The notes: generated by a model not told the origin, from the sequence alone. A stretch of DNA of 64,000 nucleotides from an uncultured Lachnospiraceae bacterium (GCA_947593975.1 CANQDW010000004.1:1-64000); one strand, 5' to 3'. Counted from the stretch's first letter, positions 1 through 10,331 are shown. Translations and numbers: made by a program.

Positions 1-34
1 GCTTTAGAACTTTTTCGGTCTGGAGGAAGATAGC

Positions 35-1417
35 ATGAACAAAAAGATTAAGACAGAAGCGGTGGATCACCTGTTTGAGGCAATATTGACGTTGAAAACG
101 CCGGAAGAATGGGTGGATTCTGTGATAGGATTTGAAAAAGAACAGGAAAATGTAATCCGTACAGCAGGAAGGGGAAAGAACAGACGCCGTATGCGGACAA
201 TGGCGGCGATACTTGTATGCGTGCTGGTGTGCGGCGCATGTATAACGTTTGTCGCTGCGTCCTCCGATACGTTTCGCGCGTTTCTTGCGAGGGTTTTTGG
301 GCGGCAGAATGTATCGGTAGTTCAGCTTGGCGGGAAAGATGCGCAGGGAGATGCCCGCGCAGAAGAAACTCCGGACAGAATTACGGATGCGGAGACTGTG
401 ACGCCGGATATACCGGCGGATGGCGGCGGTTTGATCAGTCTTGGAAAAGAAGATACTATGCTTGTGGGTGAGAAGGAAAGTTTTATCAGTGTGTTTCACC
501 GGGAAAAAGAATCTGAGGAAAACGTAGACCATGTATATACTGTGGCAGAAGACGGATTAAAAGAACTGCCGATCCGGCATATAGAGGGAGCCTTTGAGGG
601 AAATCCGTTTTCTTTCGAGTATGTGACCCAAAACGGGGAAATCTATGGATTCAATCAGCAGGGCGAGGTCTGCGAGGTATTTCATCACATGGACGGTAAT
701 GTGGTTTATGTCACGTTCTGGCAGGTGGAAGACGATATAGTACAGCGGGAGTGCATTGCGTCTGTTGATCTTGTGACCGGTAAGACGGTGAGATTGTCGG
801 ACGACGATATGATCTGCAATTTTTCAATGTCGCCGAACGGCAAAGTGATCCTGTGCGGTCATAGCGCGGACGGGTACTGGTCTGTATTTGACATTGCGGC
901 GCGGACGGATAAAAAAGTGCCGGCGATCAACGGATATGCGCGAACGGATGAGATCGAATATCTGGATGATTACCATATCCTTACGCTGGGCAAGCCCGTT
1001 ATTAAGAAAAATACGGAAATTTACAAGACGATACGGGTGAATCTTGCGACAGGCGAAGCGGAACAGGAGTATGATGGTTATGGCGAGATAGGGATGCAGT
1101 GGTCTTATAAAGTTAAAGGCCGGGCGCTTACCGTATACGGCATCACAAACGACAGTTCCTTTTCAGTCGAAGGTGTGAACAAGCATACGCATCCTTTGGC
1201 TGCGCAGGGAACCTATGCGCTCTTTGGCGCTCTTGAGGAGCCGGATGACGCCTTTTATCTTGTCAATATGGAGAAGCAGACATGGATGAAGTTAGATCTG
1301 CCCGAGGAAATGCGTCGGGACGGAGTGGATATCCATCTGGTGGGAGACCGAGGGAAAATGCTGTTTATGAACTATGATGAGGCGAAAGCTTATCTGGTGG
1401 ACATCAGTTCGCTGTAA
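35..1417 (+). CDS. Chimeric membrane protein: YerC/TrpR-like N-terminal stub fused to an anti-sigma-like TM protein with a large ectodomain
   Basis: ORF with RBS ggagga; N-term KIKTEAVDHLFEAILTLKTPEE resembles the YerC/YecD TrpR family, followed by a TM segment (MAAILVCVLVCGACITFVAAS) and an extracytoplasmic domain. Confidence 0.6.
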   Translation: MNKKIKTEAVDHLFEAILTLKTPEEWVDSVIGFEKEQENVIRTAGRGKNRRRMRTMAAILVCVLVCGACITFVAASSDTFRAFLARVFGRQNVSVVQLGGKDAQGDARAEETPDRITDAETVTPDIPADGGGLISLGKEDTMLVGEKESFISVFHREKESEENVDHVYTVAEDGLKELPIRHIEGAFEGNPFSFEYVTQNGEIYGFNQQGEVCEVFHHMDGNVVYVTFWQVEDDIVQRECIASVDLVTGKTVRLSDDDMICNFSMSPNGKVILCGHSADGYWSVFDIAARTDKKVPAINGYARTDEIEYLDDYHILTLGKPVIKKNTEIYKTIRVNLATGEAEQEYDGYGEIGMQWSYKVKGRALTVYGITNDSSFSVEGVNKHTHPLAAQGTYALFGALEEPDDAFYLVNMEKQTWMKLDLPEEMRRDGVDIHLVGDRGKMLFMNYDEAKAYLVDISSL

Positions 1418-1517
1418 AAGAAATATTGCACGCAGGATAAATGTCGTGATAAAAGTGACCAAATATGGCATAAAGTGTGTTATAATGTGTGATTACAATA
1501 ACATCGGAGGACAAAAA

Positions 1518-2135
1518 ATGAACTGTAAAATAGAAGAAAACAGCAGATTGTTTGATATTTTTTTCGAATTAAGAGATGGTTATGAAAGCGGTAGTTTTAG
1601 AAGCTTTTTTCAGTATTTGGCATATGATTACAACTTTGACGCTGTAAGAACATATTTTAATAACGGTAATCCCATAAACATATGCGATGAAAACGGCAGT
1701 TCTCTCTTGACGGCATTTCTTGGCGGCTATGCGAATTATGGTGATAATGCTGAAAATGAAGAAGAACTGCTGGCGGTTCATGATGAATGTGATCATGGAT
1801 TTTGGGACAGGTTTTTATCAGAGAAGCAGAAAACGCCGCTTATTGAGCGAAACGGCGGGAGTATTGTTAAGCAATTAGATTGGTTTATTTCTAATGGAGC
1901 AGATCCTAAGGTTTGGCTGTTTTCAGCTGATCATAAAGAACAGGACTATGAAAAATGGCTGATAGAGCATATGGATGTAAAGATGATGGAATCCGAAGGA
2001 GAGAAATTTTATAACGAGCTTCGTATTGCTGCTCTTCTTGCACACTATGGGCTGGATGACTTTAATGGAATATGTATCTCGATTGATAAGGAAAAAAGGA
2101 TTGTCAGCGGTCGCTATCCGGAGGTGAAATTTTAA
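1518..2135 (+). CDS. Hypothetical protein, ankyrin-like
   Basis: ATG at 1518 preceded by ggagg; the longer ORF start at 1374 has no RBS; weak ankyrin-like motifs (INICDENGSSLLTAFLGG). Confidence 0.6.
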   Translation: MNCKIEENSRLFDIFFELRDGYESGSFRSFFQYLAYDYNFDAVRTYFNNGNPINICDENGSSLLTAFLGGYANYGDNAENEEELLAVHDECDHGFWDRFLSEKQKTPLIERNGGSIVKQLDWFISNGADPKVWLFSADHKEQDYEKWLIEHMDVKMMESEGEKFYNELRIAALLAHYGLDDFNGICISIDKEKRIVSGRYPEVKF

Positions 2136-2180
2136 CAATAACTTTGTTGAGATGTTTTTAACTTTAAATAAATAGACTTG

Positions 2181-2277
2181 ATTCTGCATAAAACCTGCAA
2201 AATCAGATATATTATAATTGACATTATGCTAAAATAAGGTATAATACATATATGATTTTGCAAAAATAATGCAGAAT
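2181..2277 (+). promoter_or_regulatory. Consensus sigma-70 promoter (TTGACA-16-TATAAT, 2218-2245) centred in a long interrupted inverted repeat
   Basis: Arms 2181-2189/2269-2277 (attctgcat/atgcagaat, perfect) and 2196-2210/2248-2262 (14 of 15 matching). Confidence 0.7.
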
Positions 2278-2289
2278 GGAGATGATAAT

Positions 2290-3603
2290 ATGCTGTTAGA
2301 ATTTAAAACTAAGAATTACAAGTCCTTTTTGGAATATGCTGACCTAATCATGACTGCAGCGCCAAAACAGAAAGGGCTTGATTATAGTTTGTGCAGAGAA
2401 AAGATTAAAGGCAAAGAAATCCGTGGACTTAGTACTTCCATATTATACGGTCCAAATGCATCTGGAAAGACAAATATTATAGGTGCGATGGATGCCCTGA
2501 GAGCAATCGTGCTTCGCGGCAACATACGGAATACAGAAGAGCAGATTGTGCCGAATCCGGCAGCAGCCAATCTGGAGCTTATACCGAATAATCAATACGG
2601 AGATGACAAACCGGTAGAATTTGTGATAGAGTTTACGGAGGGCGGATACAGGATTCGCTATGAACTTGTTCTGTATCTTGGAACATTCATGGAGGCCGCG
2701 GCAAAAAGAAGGGTCGTTTTAGAAATATTAACGGTAAATGGAGAGACAATATTTGAGAGAAATGACCATCTAAAGATCGGGGAACTGAAATCTATCTCTG
2801 AATATGCACAAAATGATTTTTCCGATAATTTGTTGGAAATTGCAGAAAATGGATTGAATCCTGAAGAACTGTTTCTTACCAATGGATTCAAATTAATCTA
2901 TTCAGGTACATTTGCGAAGCTAATTACGGATTGGTTTGCAAATAAGTTCATGGTAATATGCCGTGCAGATTCTATACAATTGATCAAACGTTTTTCCGAT
3001 CCGCAAAAGTCTGCGATATATATCGAGAAAACTACCAATGACGCGGCAAAAATATTTGGTATCAATTCCAATGCGGTTGGGTATGTGGTGTCAGATGATG
3101 AGTCAGAAACAAGACTTTGTTCAATTTTTAAAGGATTAAAGAACAAGAAGACTGTGGCGATCGCTGCCGATATTTTTGAGTCTTATGGAACGATTCGTTT
3201 TATTACAATTTTTCCGCTGGTCATCAAAGCGCTACTTACAGGTGCGGTTCTGGTTGTAGATGAGTTTGATGCATCCATTCATCCTATGGCGCTTAACAGC
3301 ATTATCAATGTATTTCATAATGACGATATAAATGTGAAACATGCACAGTTGATATTTAATACACACAATCCGATTTTTTTAAACTCCAATATTTTTAGGA
3401 GAGATGAGATTAAGTTCGTAGAGCGGGATGAAGAGACAAATCAAAGTATTCTCTATGCGCTGTCAGACTTTGGAACCACAGGCGACAAAGGTGTAAGACA
3501 GCATGAAGATTATATGAAAAATTATTTTATTGGTCGTTACGGCGCAATAAAAGATATCGATTTTACTCCAATCTTTGAAGAACTTCTCGGGCAGGGGAGG
3601 TGA
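2290..3603 (+). CDS. AAA ATPase, RloA/AbiLi-like (ATP/GTP phosphatase family)
   Basis: Walker A GPNASGKT, LVVDEFDASIHP Walker B, FNTHNPIFL; followed by a RloB-like gene; start moved to ATG 2290 with RBS ggagatgat. Confidence 0.8.
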   Translation: MLLEFKTKNYKSFLEYADLIMTAAPKQKGLDYSLCREKIKGKEIRGLSTSILYGPNASGKTNIIGAMDALRAIVLRGNIRNTEEQIVPNPAAANLELIPNNQYGDDKPVEFVIEFTEGGYRIRYELVLYLGTFMEAAAKRRVVLEILTVNGETIFERNDHLKIGELKSISEYAQNDFSDNLLEIAENGLNPEELFLTNGFKLIYSGTFAKLITDWFANKFMVICRADSIQLIKRFSDPQKSAIYIEKTTNDAAKIFGINSNAVGYVVSDDESETRLCSIFKGLKNKKTVAIAADIFESYGTIRFITIFPLVIKALLTGAVLVVDEFDASIHPMALNSIINVFHNDDINVKHAQLIFNTHNPIFLNSNIFRRDEIKFVERDEETNQSILYALSDFGTTGDKGVRQHEDYMKNYFIGRYGAIKDIDFTPIFEELLGQGR

Positions 3604-3607
3604 CTGA

Positions 3608-4276
3608 ATGATTAAGCGCAAAAGTACGTTAAAGTATTACTTTAGTGTAGAAGGAGAGACAGAACAGTGGTATCTGGAATGGCTGCAGAAACAGATTAAT
3701 GATAATCCCGCATCAAGCAATAAAGTATCTTTTAATCATCAGATACAGAAAAATCCGCTGAAGCGGGCAAAATCGCTTGCAATAACGGACAAAGTGGAGA
3801 TATGGCATTTGTCTGATTATGAGAGCTCTGAGGAAGTTCATGTAAAGCAATTTACAGAGACTATGGATCGAATGGCAGATACTAAGAGTTTGAAGAAGCA
3901 GATATCTTACAAATTTGGCTATAGCAACTTTACTTTTGATCTTTGGATGATCCTGCATAAGATGGACAGCCGAGGAGCTTTTTCTAATAGAAAACAGTAT
4001 ATTACGCTGATAAATAAGGCTTATGGTGAGAACTTTGAGAACATGGATGAGTTTAAACATGAGGCGAACTTCAAAAGGTGTCTTAAGAAACTTTCTATAG
4101 AAAATGTGATAGAAGCGGTGGATAGAGCTAAAGCAATTATGGAGATAAATAAACAAAACGGATATACGCTGCATCGGTATAAAGGATATTGTTATTATAA
4201 GGAAAATCCATCGCTCACGGTATGGGAAGTCATAGAAAAGATACTGATAAATTGTGGATTACTAAGGATCATGTGA
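3608..4276 (+). CDS. RloB-like / AbiLii-like protein
   Basis: YYFSVEGETEQWYLEWL Toprim-like N-terminus and FTFDLWMILHK; gene starts 5 bp after the ATPase. Confidence 0.75.
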   Translation: MIKRKSTLKYYFSVEGETEQWYLEWLQKQINDNPASSNKVSFNHQIQKNPLKRAKSLAITDKVEIWHLSDYESSEEVHVKQFTETMDRMADTKSLKKQISYKFGYSNFTFDLWMILHKMDSRGAFSNRKQYITLINKAYGENFENMDEFKHEANFKRCLKKLSIENVIEAVDRAKAIMEINKQNGYTLHRYKGYCYYKENPSLTVWEVIEKILINCGLLRIM

Positions 4277-4402
4277 TGAATATGGTCCTTTTATTATGCA
4301 AAATGGTACTGTCCTATAAAAAATTAAAAATTGATTTTACAACTCCATAATATTGTCCAGGTATACTATAAAGTTATAAAACAAAGAAAGCGAGATGTTA
4401 AA

Positions 4403-5056
4403 ATGGCGAATATTCTGGTCGTTGAGGATGATAAATCCATAAATGATTTGATCGTGATGAACTTAAAATTAGCAGGGCATACATGCCGGCAGGCATTTGA
4501 CGGCGAAGAAGCCGTTCGAATGGTAAAAGAGAGGCAGATGGATCTGGTCTTACTTGATGTACTGCTTCCTTATCGGGATGGTTTTTCGCTAATGGAACAA
4601 AAAGTGTTTCGGGATAAACCTGTTATCTTTCTGACGGCTAAAAACGCCACGGCGGATAAAGTGAAGGGATTAAAACTCGGAGCAGATGATTATATAGTAA
4701 AACCATTTGAAACTGTGGAGCTTTTGGCGCGCGTAGAAGCGGTTTTGCGGCGTATGGGACCTTCGCAGCGTGTTTTTGAGATCGGAAATACAGTTGTATA
4801 TTTAGACCGGCGTACAGTAACGGTTGATGGTATTTTGACAGAACTGACTAACCGGGAATTTGAACTGCTTGAGGTTTTGATCAACAACCGCAATCTGGCT
4901 TTGTCACGCGAGAAACTTCTGGATTTGGCGTGGGGCTATGACTATTACGGCGATACGCGTACAGTGGATGTACATATAACTAAGCTGCGCAAAAAATTGA
5001 AATTGGAAAACGAAATTAAAACAGTATATAAACACGGGTACAGGTTGGAGGTATAG
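4403..5056 (+). CDS. OmpR-family response regulator
   Basis: Receiver domain (VVEDDKSINDL, LLDVLLP, KPFE) and winged helix; RBS before ATG 4403. Confidence 0.9.
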   Translation: MANILVVEDDKSINDLIVMNLKLAGHTCRQAFDGEEAVRMVKERQMDLVLLDVLLPYRDGFSLMEQKVFRDKPVIFLTAKNATADKVKGLKLGADDYIVKPFETVELLARVEAVLRRMGPSQRVFEIGNTVVYLDRRTVTVDGILTELTNREFELLEVLINNRNLALSREKLLDLAWGYDYYGDTRTVDVHITKLRKKLKLENEIKTVYKHGYRLEV

Positions 5057-5057
5057 T

Positions 5058-6458
5058 GTGAAATTCTGGCAGAAAATATTTTTGGGAACGCTTATTATTT
5101 TTATAGCCGCATTTGATGCGGGAGTCTATATTTTAACGACATACGCGTACGATTTCAACAGGCAGAGGGAAACTGAAAATGGAATCAGGGAACAGAGCGT
5201 AATTGTCTCATCTGTTACGGGAAGGATCGCAAATGCGGAAACGATTTATTATGACGCGTCAACAAATAAGGAACGCCTGGCTGCCATTTTGCAGCCGCTT
5301 TCTGATTATTACGAACCTCAGGGCGTCCTTCTTGGATTGTTTGACGGAGATACGGAGATTTGTTCTGATATAGGAAATTTTGATAAACGCCTGTTAGAAC
5401 TTAACAGTACGCAAACTAAAAATACTATGGATAGTTTATCAGATGACAGACGCTATGTTTTTGTAGCTTCGCAAATCCCGGAATACCCGCATTTGACTTT
5501 TGTATATGCCCGTGATATCAGCCGGATTGACGCTTTTCGCAAAGATATAAGCCGTATCTTTTTGGCTCTGAATATAGTGGTTATTGTATTCATGGGTGTT
5601 TCAATATACCTGCTGCTAAGATATATGACGCGTCCGATTAAGGAACTGAACAAGGTTACGACTGAGATTGCAGGGGGCGCGTACGAAAAAAGGGCGGCGC
5701 TGAACCGGACGGATGAGTTCGGCAGCTTGGAGCGCAATTTTAACCTTATGGCGGATTCAGTCGAGAAAAACATGGAACAGCTTAAAAATGCCGCAGAGGA
5801 GCGTCAGCAATTCATTGATGACCTGACGCACGAAATGAAGACTCCGATGACATCCATTTTGGGTTATGCCGAATATTTGCAAAATGCAAAAAGTACATGT
5901 GAAGATCGTGAAATTGCTCTGGCAAATCTGTATGACGCGGCATTGCGTTTAGGAAACTTATCGGAAAAGCTGACTGAAATTGCGTACCTCAGAGGAGAAA
6001 AACTTGAAATGCAGAGCGTAAACGTAAATGAGCTTTTTGATACTTTGTCTAATATGACGCGCCCTGTTTTAGAAAACCGTCAGCTTACGCTTGAGACACA
6101 TGCAGATGTTGCCGAAATCAAAGGCGATGAAACACTTTTGATTTCCATGCTCACAAATTTGGTGGAAAATGCGGCGAGGGCTTCAAAAGCGTTAAGTACG
6201 ATCAAAGTAAGCGCATTTATGCGCAAGACGCCTGTAATTGAAGTAAAGGACTTTGGATGCGGCATTGAATACAGTCAAATACAAAAGATAGTCTCCCCGT
6301 TTTATAGGGTGGATAAGTCCCGCTCCAGAAAATTTGGGGGAGTAGGATTGGGACTCAGTATTGTTTCGCAAATTGCGGCGCTTCATGGCGCGGAGCTGGA
6401 AATAGATTCAGAGCCGGGAGTTGGTACGACTGTGCGTATAATTTTTGCAGCTTTATAA
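5058..6458 (+). CDS. Sensor histidine kinase (HAMP-HisKA-HATPase)
   Basis: GTG start; HEMKTPMTSILGYAEYL H-box, GVGLGLSIVSQIAALHG. Confidence 0.9.
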   Translation: MKFWQKIFLGTLIIFIAAFDAGVYILTTYAYDFNRQRETENGIREQSVIVSSVTGRIANAETIYYDASTNKERLAAILQPLSDYYEPQGVLLGLFDGDTEICSDIGNFDKRLLELNSTQTKNTMDSLSDDRRYVFVASQIPEYPHLTFVYARDISRIDAFRKDISRIFLALNIVVIVFMGVSIYLLLRYMTRPIKELNKVTTEIAGGAYEKRAALNRTDEFGSLERNFNLMADSVEKNMEQLKNAAEERQQFIDDLTHEMKTPMTSILGYAEYLQNAKSTCEDREIALANLYDAALRLGNLSEKLTEIAYLRGEKLEMQSVNVNELFDTLSNMTRPVLENRQLTLETHADVAEIKGDETLLISMLTNLVENAARASKALSTIKVSAFMRKTPVIEVKDFGCGIEYSQIQKIVSPFYRVDKSRSRKFGGVGLGLSIVSQIAALHGAELEIDSEPGVGTTVRIIFAAL

Positions 6459-6541
6459 CAACTCTCTATCATCCGGATAATCATTTGCCGGTATTATATG
6501 CAATGAACAAACAAAAATACGTTCAGGTTTGGAGGATGCTT

Positions 6542-7213
6542 ATGAAGATCAGAAATCATAAAGGAGATATTGCAGCGCTTATCATTACGGTTATTGTACC
6601 GGTATTCAGTTTTATTATAATGTCGTCTGCACTTGAATCCGCCGCAGCCTCATCGGATATTCAAACCGCAGCGGCTGACACGATTGCTTTGCAGATAAAC
6701 AAAGCGTCCGGCAATACGCAAAGTCCGGATATTAACGCTGTTTCAGAAGAGCAGGCAGTCAAAAACGCTATAGCAGCGCTTGAGTCGCTCGGTTTTGATA
6801 CAGATGATTTTGAAAAAGAGCCCGCGGAAATAAGGTACGTATCGGAAAATGCCCCGGCGGGCAATCCTGTTTGGGCTGTTATCTTTCGTGATGACAATGA
6901 AGGATATGCCGTTGCTTTTGGGGATGACGTAAATGATGAAGTCAGAAAAAAGATCGCCGCTGCAGGCAAAACGGAGAAATGTACCGATGAAAATGGCATA
7001 CCCGGTATTCGCGCTCATTATAGCTATACCAGGTACACACTTGTAGAGATCAACGCGCTAAACGGCGAATACGTCCGCCACGGAGAGAGTATTGTTGAAT
7101 ATGGGAAACCGCTCAAAATAGAAGAAACATATTGGGCGCCGACTACAAAAGAAGCCTGGGAGACGGAACGAAAGCGGCAGGAACAATTAGAAAACGCTTT
7201 AGGACAGGAATAA
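6542..7213 (+). CDS. Membrane-anchored/exported hypothetical protein
   Basis: ggagg at 6531 gives ATG 6542; N-terminal TM segment; in the two-component/ABC operon. Confidence 0.6.
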   Translation: MKIRNHKGDIAALIITVIVPVFSFIIMSSALESAAASSDIQTAAADTIALQINKASGNTQSPDINAVSEEQAVKNAIAALESLGFDTDDFEKEPAEIRYVSENAPAGNPVWAVIFRDDNEGYAVAFGDDVNDEVRKKIAAAGKTEKCTDENGIPGIRAHYSYTRYTLVEINALNGEYVRHGESIVEYGKPLKIEETYWAPTTKEAWETERKRQEQLENALGQE

Positions 7214-7237
7214 CAAACAGGAAGGAAAAGGTTAAAA

Positions 7238-7951
7238 ATGAAAAATTGGAAATAAGGCGCGAAGATACTGTTCGCCGCGCTTGTATTATTATGCGCTTTG
7301 ACGGCTTGTAATCCCAAGAAAAATGATGCCGATAAAGCGGCAGGGGCGCAGATTATGCCGGGCCTTGCCGAAGATCAGCCGCAGCAGGATGATATACCGC
7401 AAAAGCAGCTTGGAAAGATGGGAGAACCAATCGGCGCTATGGATGTAAAAAACGGAAAAGCTGTTGCTTGCGCCATGTTTTATACAATAAGTAAAGCGGC
7501 GCTGTTTGATAATTTTGAAATGGCCGGAATTGAGACGGATGAGATGGTTTCTTTTTTGACGGATGAAAGTTTGACTGACGGAAATGGTGAACTAAAACCA
7601 AGTGTAAAATTCCTGTTTATTGAATTGACCGCGCAGAATGTAAAAGCCAACCCGGAACGAAACATTACAGATTTGCGCATAATTAGCGCCCAAACCGCTT
7701 CTTATGGCGGCAAGGATACAAAAGACAGCTTTTTTGATCTGTATCCGGCTGAGCCTGTTTATTTTTCTAATCCCAAAGGAAAGAGGATTGGCGATGACTG
7801 GAAGGAATACTATGATTACAAACTTCCTGTAGGGCAAACCAAGACTTTTAGGGTTGGATGGTATGTAGATACAGAGAAATATGATGTGAAAAATATGTAT
7901 TTGACTTTCGGCTATGAAGAATACCAAAAGTATATCAGGATTGAAATTTAG
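7238..7951 (+). pseudogene. Lipoprotein gene (DUF5027-like?) interrupted by an in-frame TAA in the signal peptide
   Basis: ATG 7238 reads MKNWK*GAKILFAALVLLCALTACNPKK; the ORF track's 7298 start is a TTG in the same frame just before the lipobox cysteine. Confidence 0.65.
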
Positions 7952-7954
7952 GAG

Positions 7955-8839
7955 ATGACGGACATGTTATGGAATACTTTAAAGCTGGAATGTAAAAAGG
8001 CTGTCCATAATAAATTCTTTTTGACCGCAGTGCTTACGGGTATCGCCATTACATTTTTAAGCCTGATACCAATGCTTAAGAGCTATGCGGATGATATGAA
8101 AAACCATATGCAGATTTCAGAGGAATTTGGTCTGCGAAATCCTCTTATGCCGATGGAAACGCTTTTTAATCATTGGATTGGCGGCGAACCGTACACACCC
8201 GGCTCAGCGGATTATTTTTTCATGTTCCCGCTGCTTGTATCTATTCCTTATGGCTGGTCTTACTGCTCCGAGAGGCGCAGCGGATATCTGAAAAATATGG
8301 TAGTAAGGGCGGGAAGGATGCGCTGCTATTTGTCAAAGTATATTGCTTTGTTTCTTTCAGGCGGCCTTGCTATGGTAATTCCTCTGCTCTTTAATTTTTT
8401 GCTTGCGGCGATGTTTATACCGGCAGTCATGCCCGACCCGTCGTATATTACGGCATACGGTATCGGTTCGTCTTCGTTTATGTCCATGATTTTTTATTCG
8501 CATCCGTTTATCTATGTGTTTCTGTATCTGTTTACAGACTTTTTGTTTGGCGGGCTTACTGCGTGTTTGTGCTTCGCTGTTTCGGATATAGTGAAAAATC
8601 GTGTTGTTGTTACCCTTCTGCCGTTCTTTATCCTGCTTGGCTTTAATTATCTCTGCTATTCGTTTGTATATACATCGGCGGCGAAGATCTATATGGAGCT
8701 TTCGCCTATAGTCTTTTTGCGGCCTGCTCCGGCTTCGTACGATACGACATTCGCTGTCGTTTTAATATGGGGCGCGGCGCTGTTTGCATTTACCTTTTTG
8801 ATGACAGTTGTGAGGGGGATAAGACATGAGATATATTAA
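7955..8839 (+). CDS. ABC transporter permease-like membrane protein
   Basis: Six or so TM segments, neighbours an ABC ATPase. Confidence 0.7.
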   Translation: MTDMLWNTLKLECKKAVHNKFFLTAVLTGIAITFLSLIPMLKSYADDMKNHMQISEEFGLRNPLMPMETLFNHWIGGEPYTPGSADYFFMFPLLVSIPYGWSYCSERRSGYLKNMVVRAGRMRCYLSKYIALFLSGGLAMVIPLLFNFLLAAMFIPAVMPDPSYITAYGIGSSSFMSMIFYSHPFIYVFLYLFTDFLFGGLTACLCFAVSDIVKNRVVVTLLPFFILLGFNYLCYSFVYTSAAKIYMELSPIVFLRPAPASYDTTFAVVLIWGAALFAFTFLMTVVRGIRHEIY

Positions 8840-9653
8840 ACTCCTGTGGTTTGATATTCGCCGGGGTCTGCTTGGAAAACCTTTGCTCTTTACAATTCCG
8901 GTCGTTGTATCGCTTATTGCATGTTTTGATCTGGCAAACCGCGCGGAGGCGCTTAATATGTATTTTAATACAGGGTTTGCCGACTTTATTATATACATTT
9001 ACGGCGGTATGGATATATATACTCCTGATTTAGGAAATCCGTTTCGGTTCCTTGTACGCTGGAGCGCCGTATTTTTATCCGCCGCGTTTATTACGCTGAA
9101 TTATCCGTATAATGATATGCATACTTATGGACAGCAGATCCTTATCAGGACAAAAGGACGTACAGAATGGTGGTTATCCAAATGCAGTTGGAATATCATA
9201 AGCGTACTTGTTTATCACGGCATGATTTTCCTTACCGTGATATCATTCTGTATTTTTGCGGAATTAAATGTAACAGGCGCGGTCAATAAAGAACTGCTTT
9301 ATACCGTTTTTCAGACAGCGGCTTATCATATGACGCCCGGCGCTGCGGTATGGACGTTTACAATGCCGCTTACGCCTGTATTTGTATCCGTGGGGATGAA
9401 TCTGATGCAAATGGCTGCAGCTTTGTTCATTAAGCCTGTGTTTGGTTTTCTTGTTACGGTGTTTTTGATGATCACGTCAGCATATTTCACCATGCCGTGC
9501 TTTATTGGAAATTATGCTATGTCAATGCGATTAGATGTCATGATTACAGACGGCGTAAACGCCTCTGCGGGTATCCTTATTTCGGCAATATTAGCTGCCG
9601 CCGCCATAGTTATAGGGATTATCCGGTTTAATCGATATGATATTATAAGCTGA
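8826..9653 (+). CDS. Integral membrane protein, probable second ABC permease
   Basis: Overlaps the previous CDS by 14 bp; multiple TM segments. Confidence 0.65.
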   Translation: MRYIKLLWFDIRRGLLGKPLLFTIPVVVSLIACFDLANRAEALNMYFNTGFADFIIYIYGGMDIYTPDLGNPFRFLVRWSAVFLSAAFITLNYPYNDMHTYGQQILIRTKGRTEWWLSKCSWNIISVLVYHGMIFLTVISFCIFAELNVTGAVNKELLYTVFQTAAYHMTPGAAVWTFTMPLTPVFVSVGMNLMQMAAALFIKPVFGFLVTVFLMITSAYFTMPCFIGNYAMSMRLDVMITDGVNASAGILISAILAAAAIVIGIIRFNRYDIIS

Positions 9654-9668
9654 ATCGGGAGGTTTTAA

Positions 9669-10331
9669 ATGACGGTTATTGAGATAAAAAATCTATGCAA
9701 AATAATAAACAAACAGACGGTCATACAGGATGTCTGCGTATCTATGCAGTCAGGAAAGATATACGGCTTTCAGGGGATAAACGGATCGGGAAAGACTATG
9801 CTTATGAGGCTTATTTCCGGACTTATCTTTCCCACATCGGGGAGTATAGAAATCAATAAAAAGACGCTGGGAAAAGATATCGCTTTTCCGGACAGCATCG
9901 GATTATTTTTGGAAAATGCGGCTTTTTTGGACAGCTACTCAGGATTTCAAAATTTAAAAATGCTTGCGTCCATCAAAAATAAAATTGATGATGCGCAGAT
10001 AAGCGATACGCTAAGCGCTGTAGGGCTTGATCCGGCAGATAAAAAGAAATACCGAAAGTATTCTTTGGGAATGAAACAGCGGTTGGGAATTGCCGCGGCT
10101 ATTATGGAAAAGCCGGATATAATAATCCTTGATGAGCCGACAAATGCTTTGGATGCAGATGGTATCGCGCTGGTAAAGAAAATCCTTGAAGAACAGCGTG
10201 GGAGGGGCGCGTTGGTTATTATCTCCTGTCACGACCTTTTTATATTGCGGGAGATGTCGGATGAAATTCTTTTGTTTGATTCCGGCCGCATAAGCGCGCA
10301 TTTGTATGCGCCGGATTTTCAAGATCAATAG
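9669..10331 (+). CDS. ABC transporter ATP-binding protein
   Basis: GINGSGKTMLMRLI Walker A, SLGMKQRLGIA signature, IIILDEPTNALD. Confidence 0.9.
   Translation: MTVIEIKNLCKIINKQTVIQDVCVSMQSGKIYGFQGINGSGKTMLMRLISGLIFPTSGSIEINKKTLGKDIAFPDSIGLFLENAAFLDSYSGFQNLKMLASIKNKIDDAQISDTLSAVGLDPADKKKYRKYSLGMKQRLGIAAAIMEKPDIIILDEPTNALDADGIALVKKILEEQRGRGALVIISCHDLFILREMSDEILLFDSGRISAHLYAPDFQDQ

Noticed and set aside
1374-1517. Longer N-terminus for the ankyrin-like ORF
   Set aside because: Overlaps the end of the upstream gene; strong RBS and ATG exist at 1518
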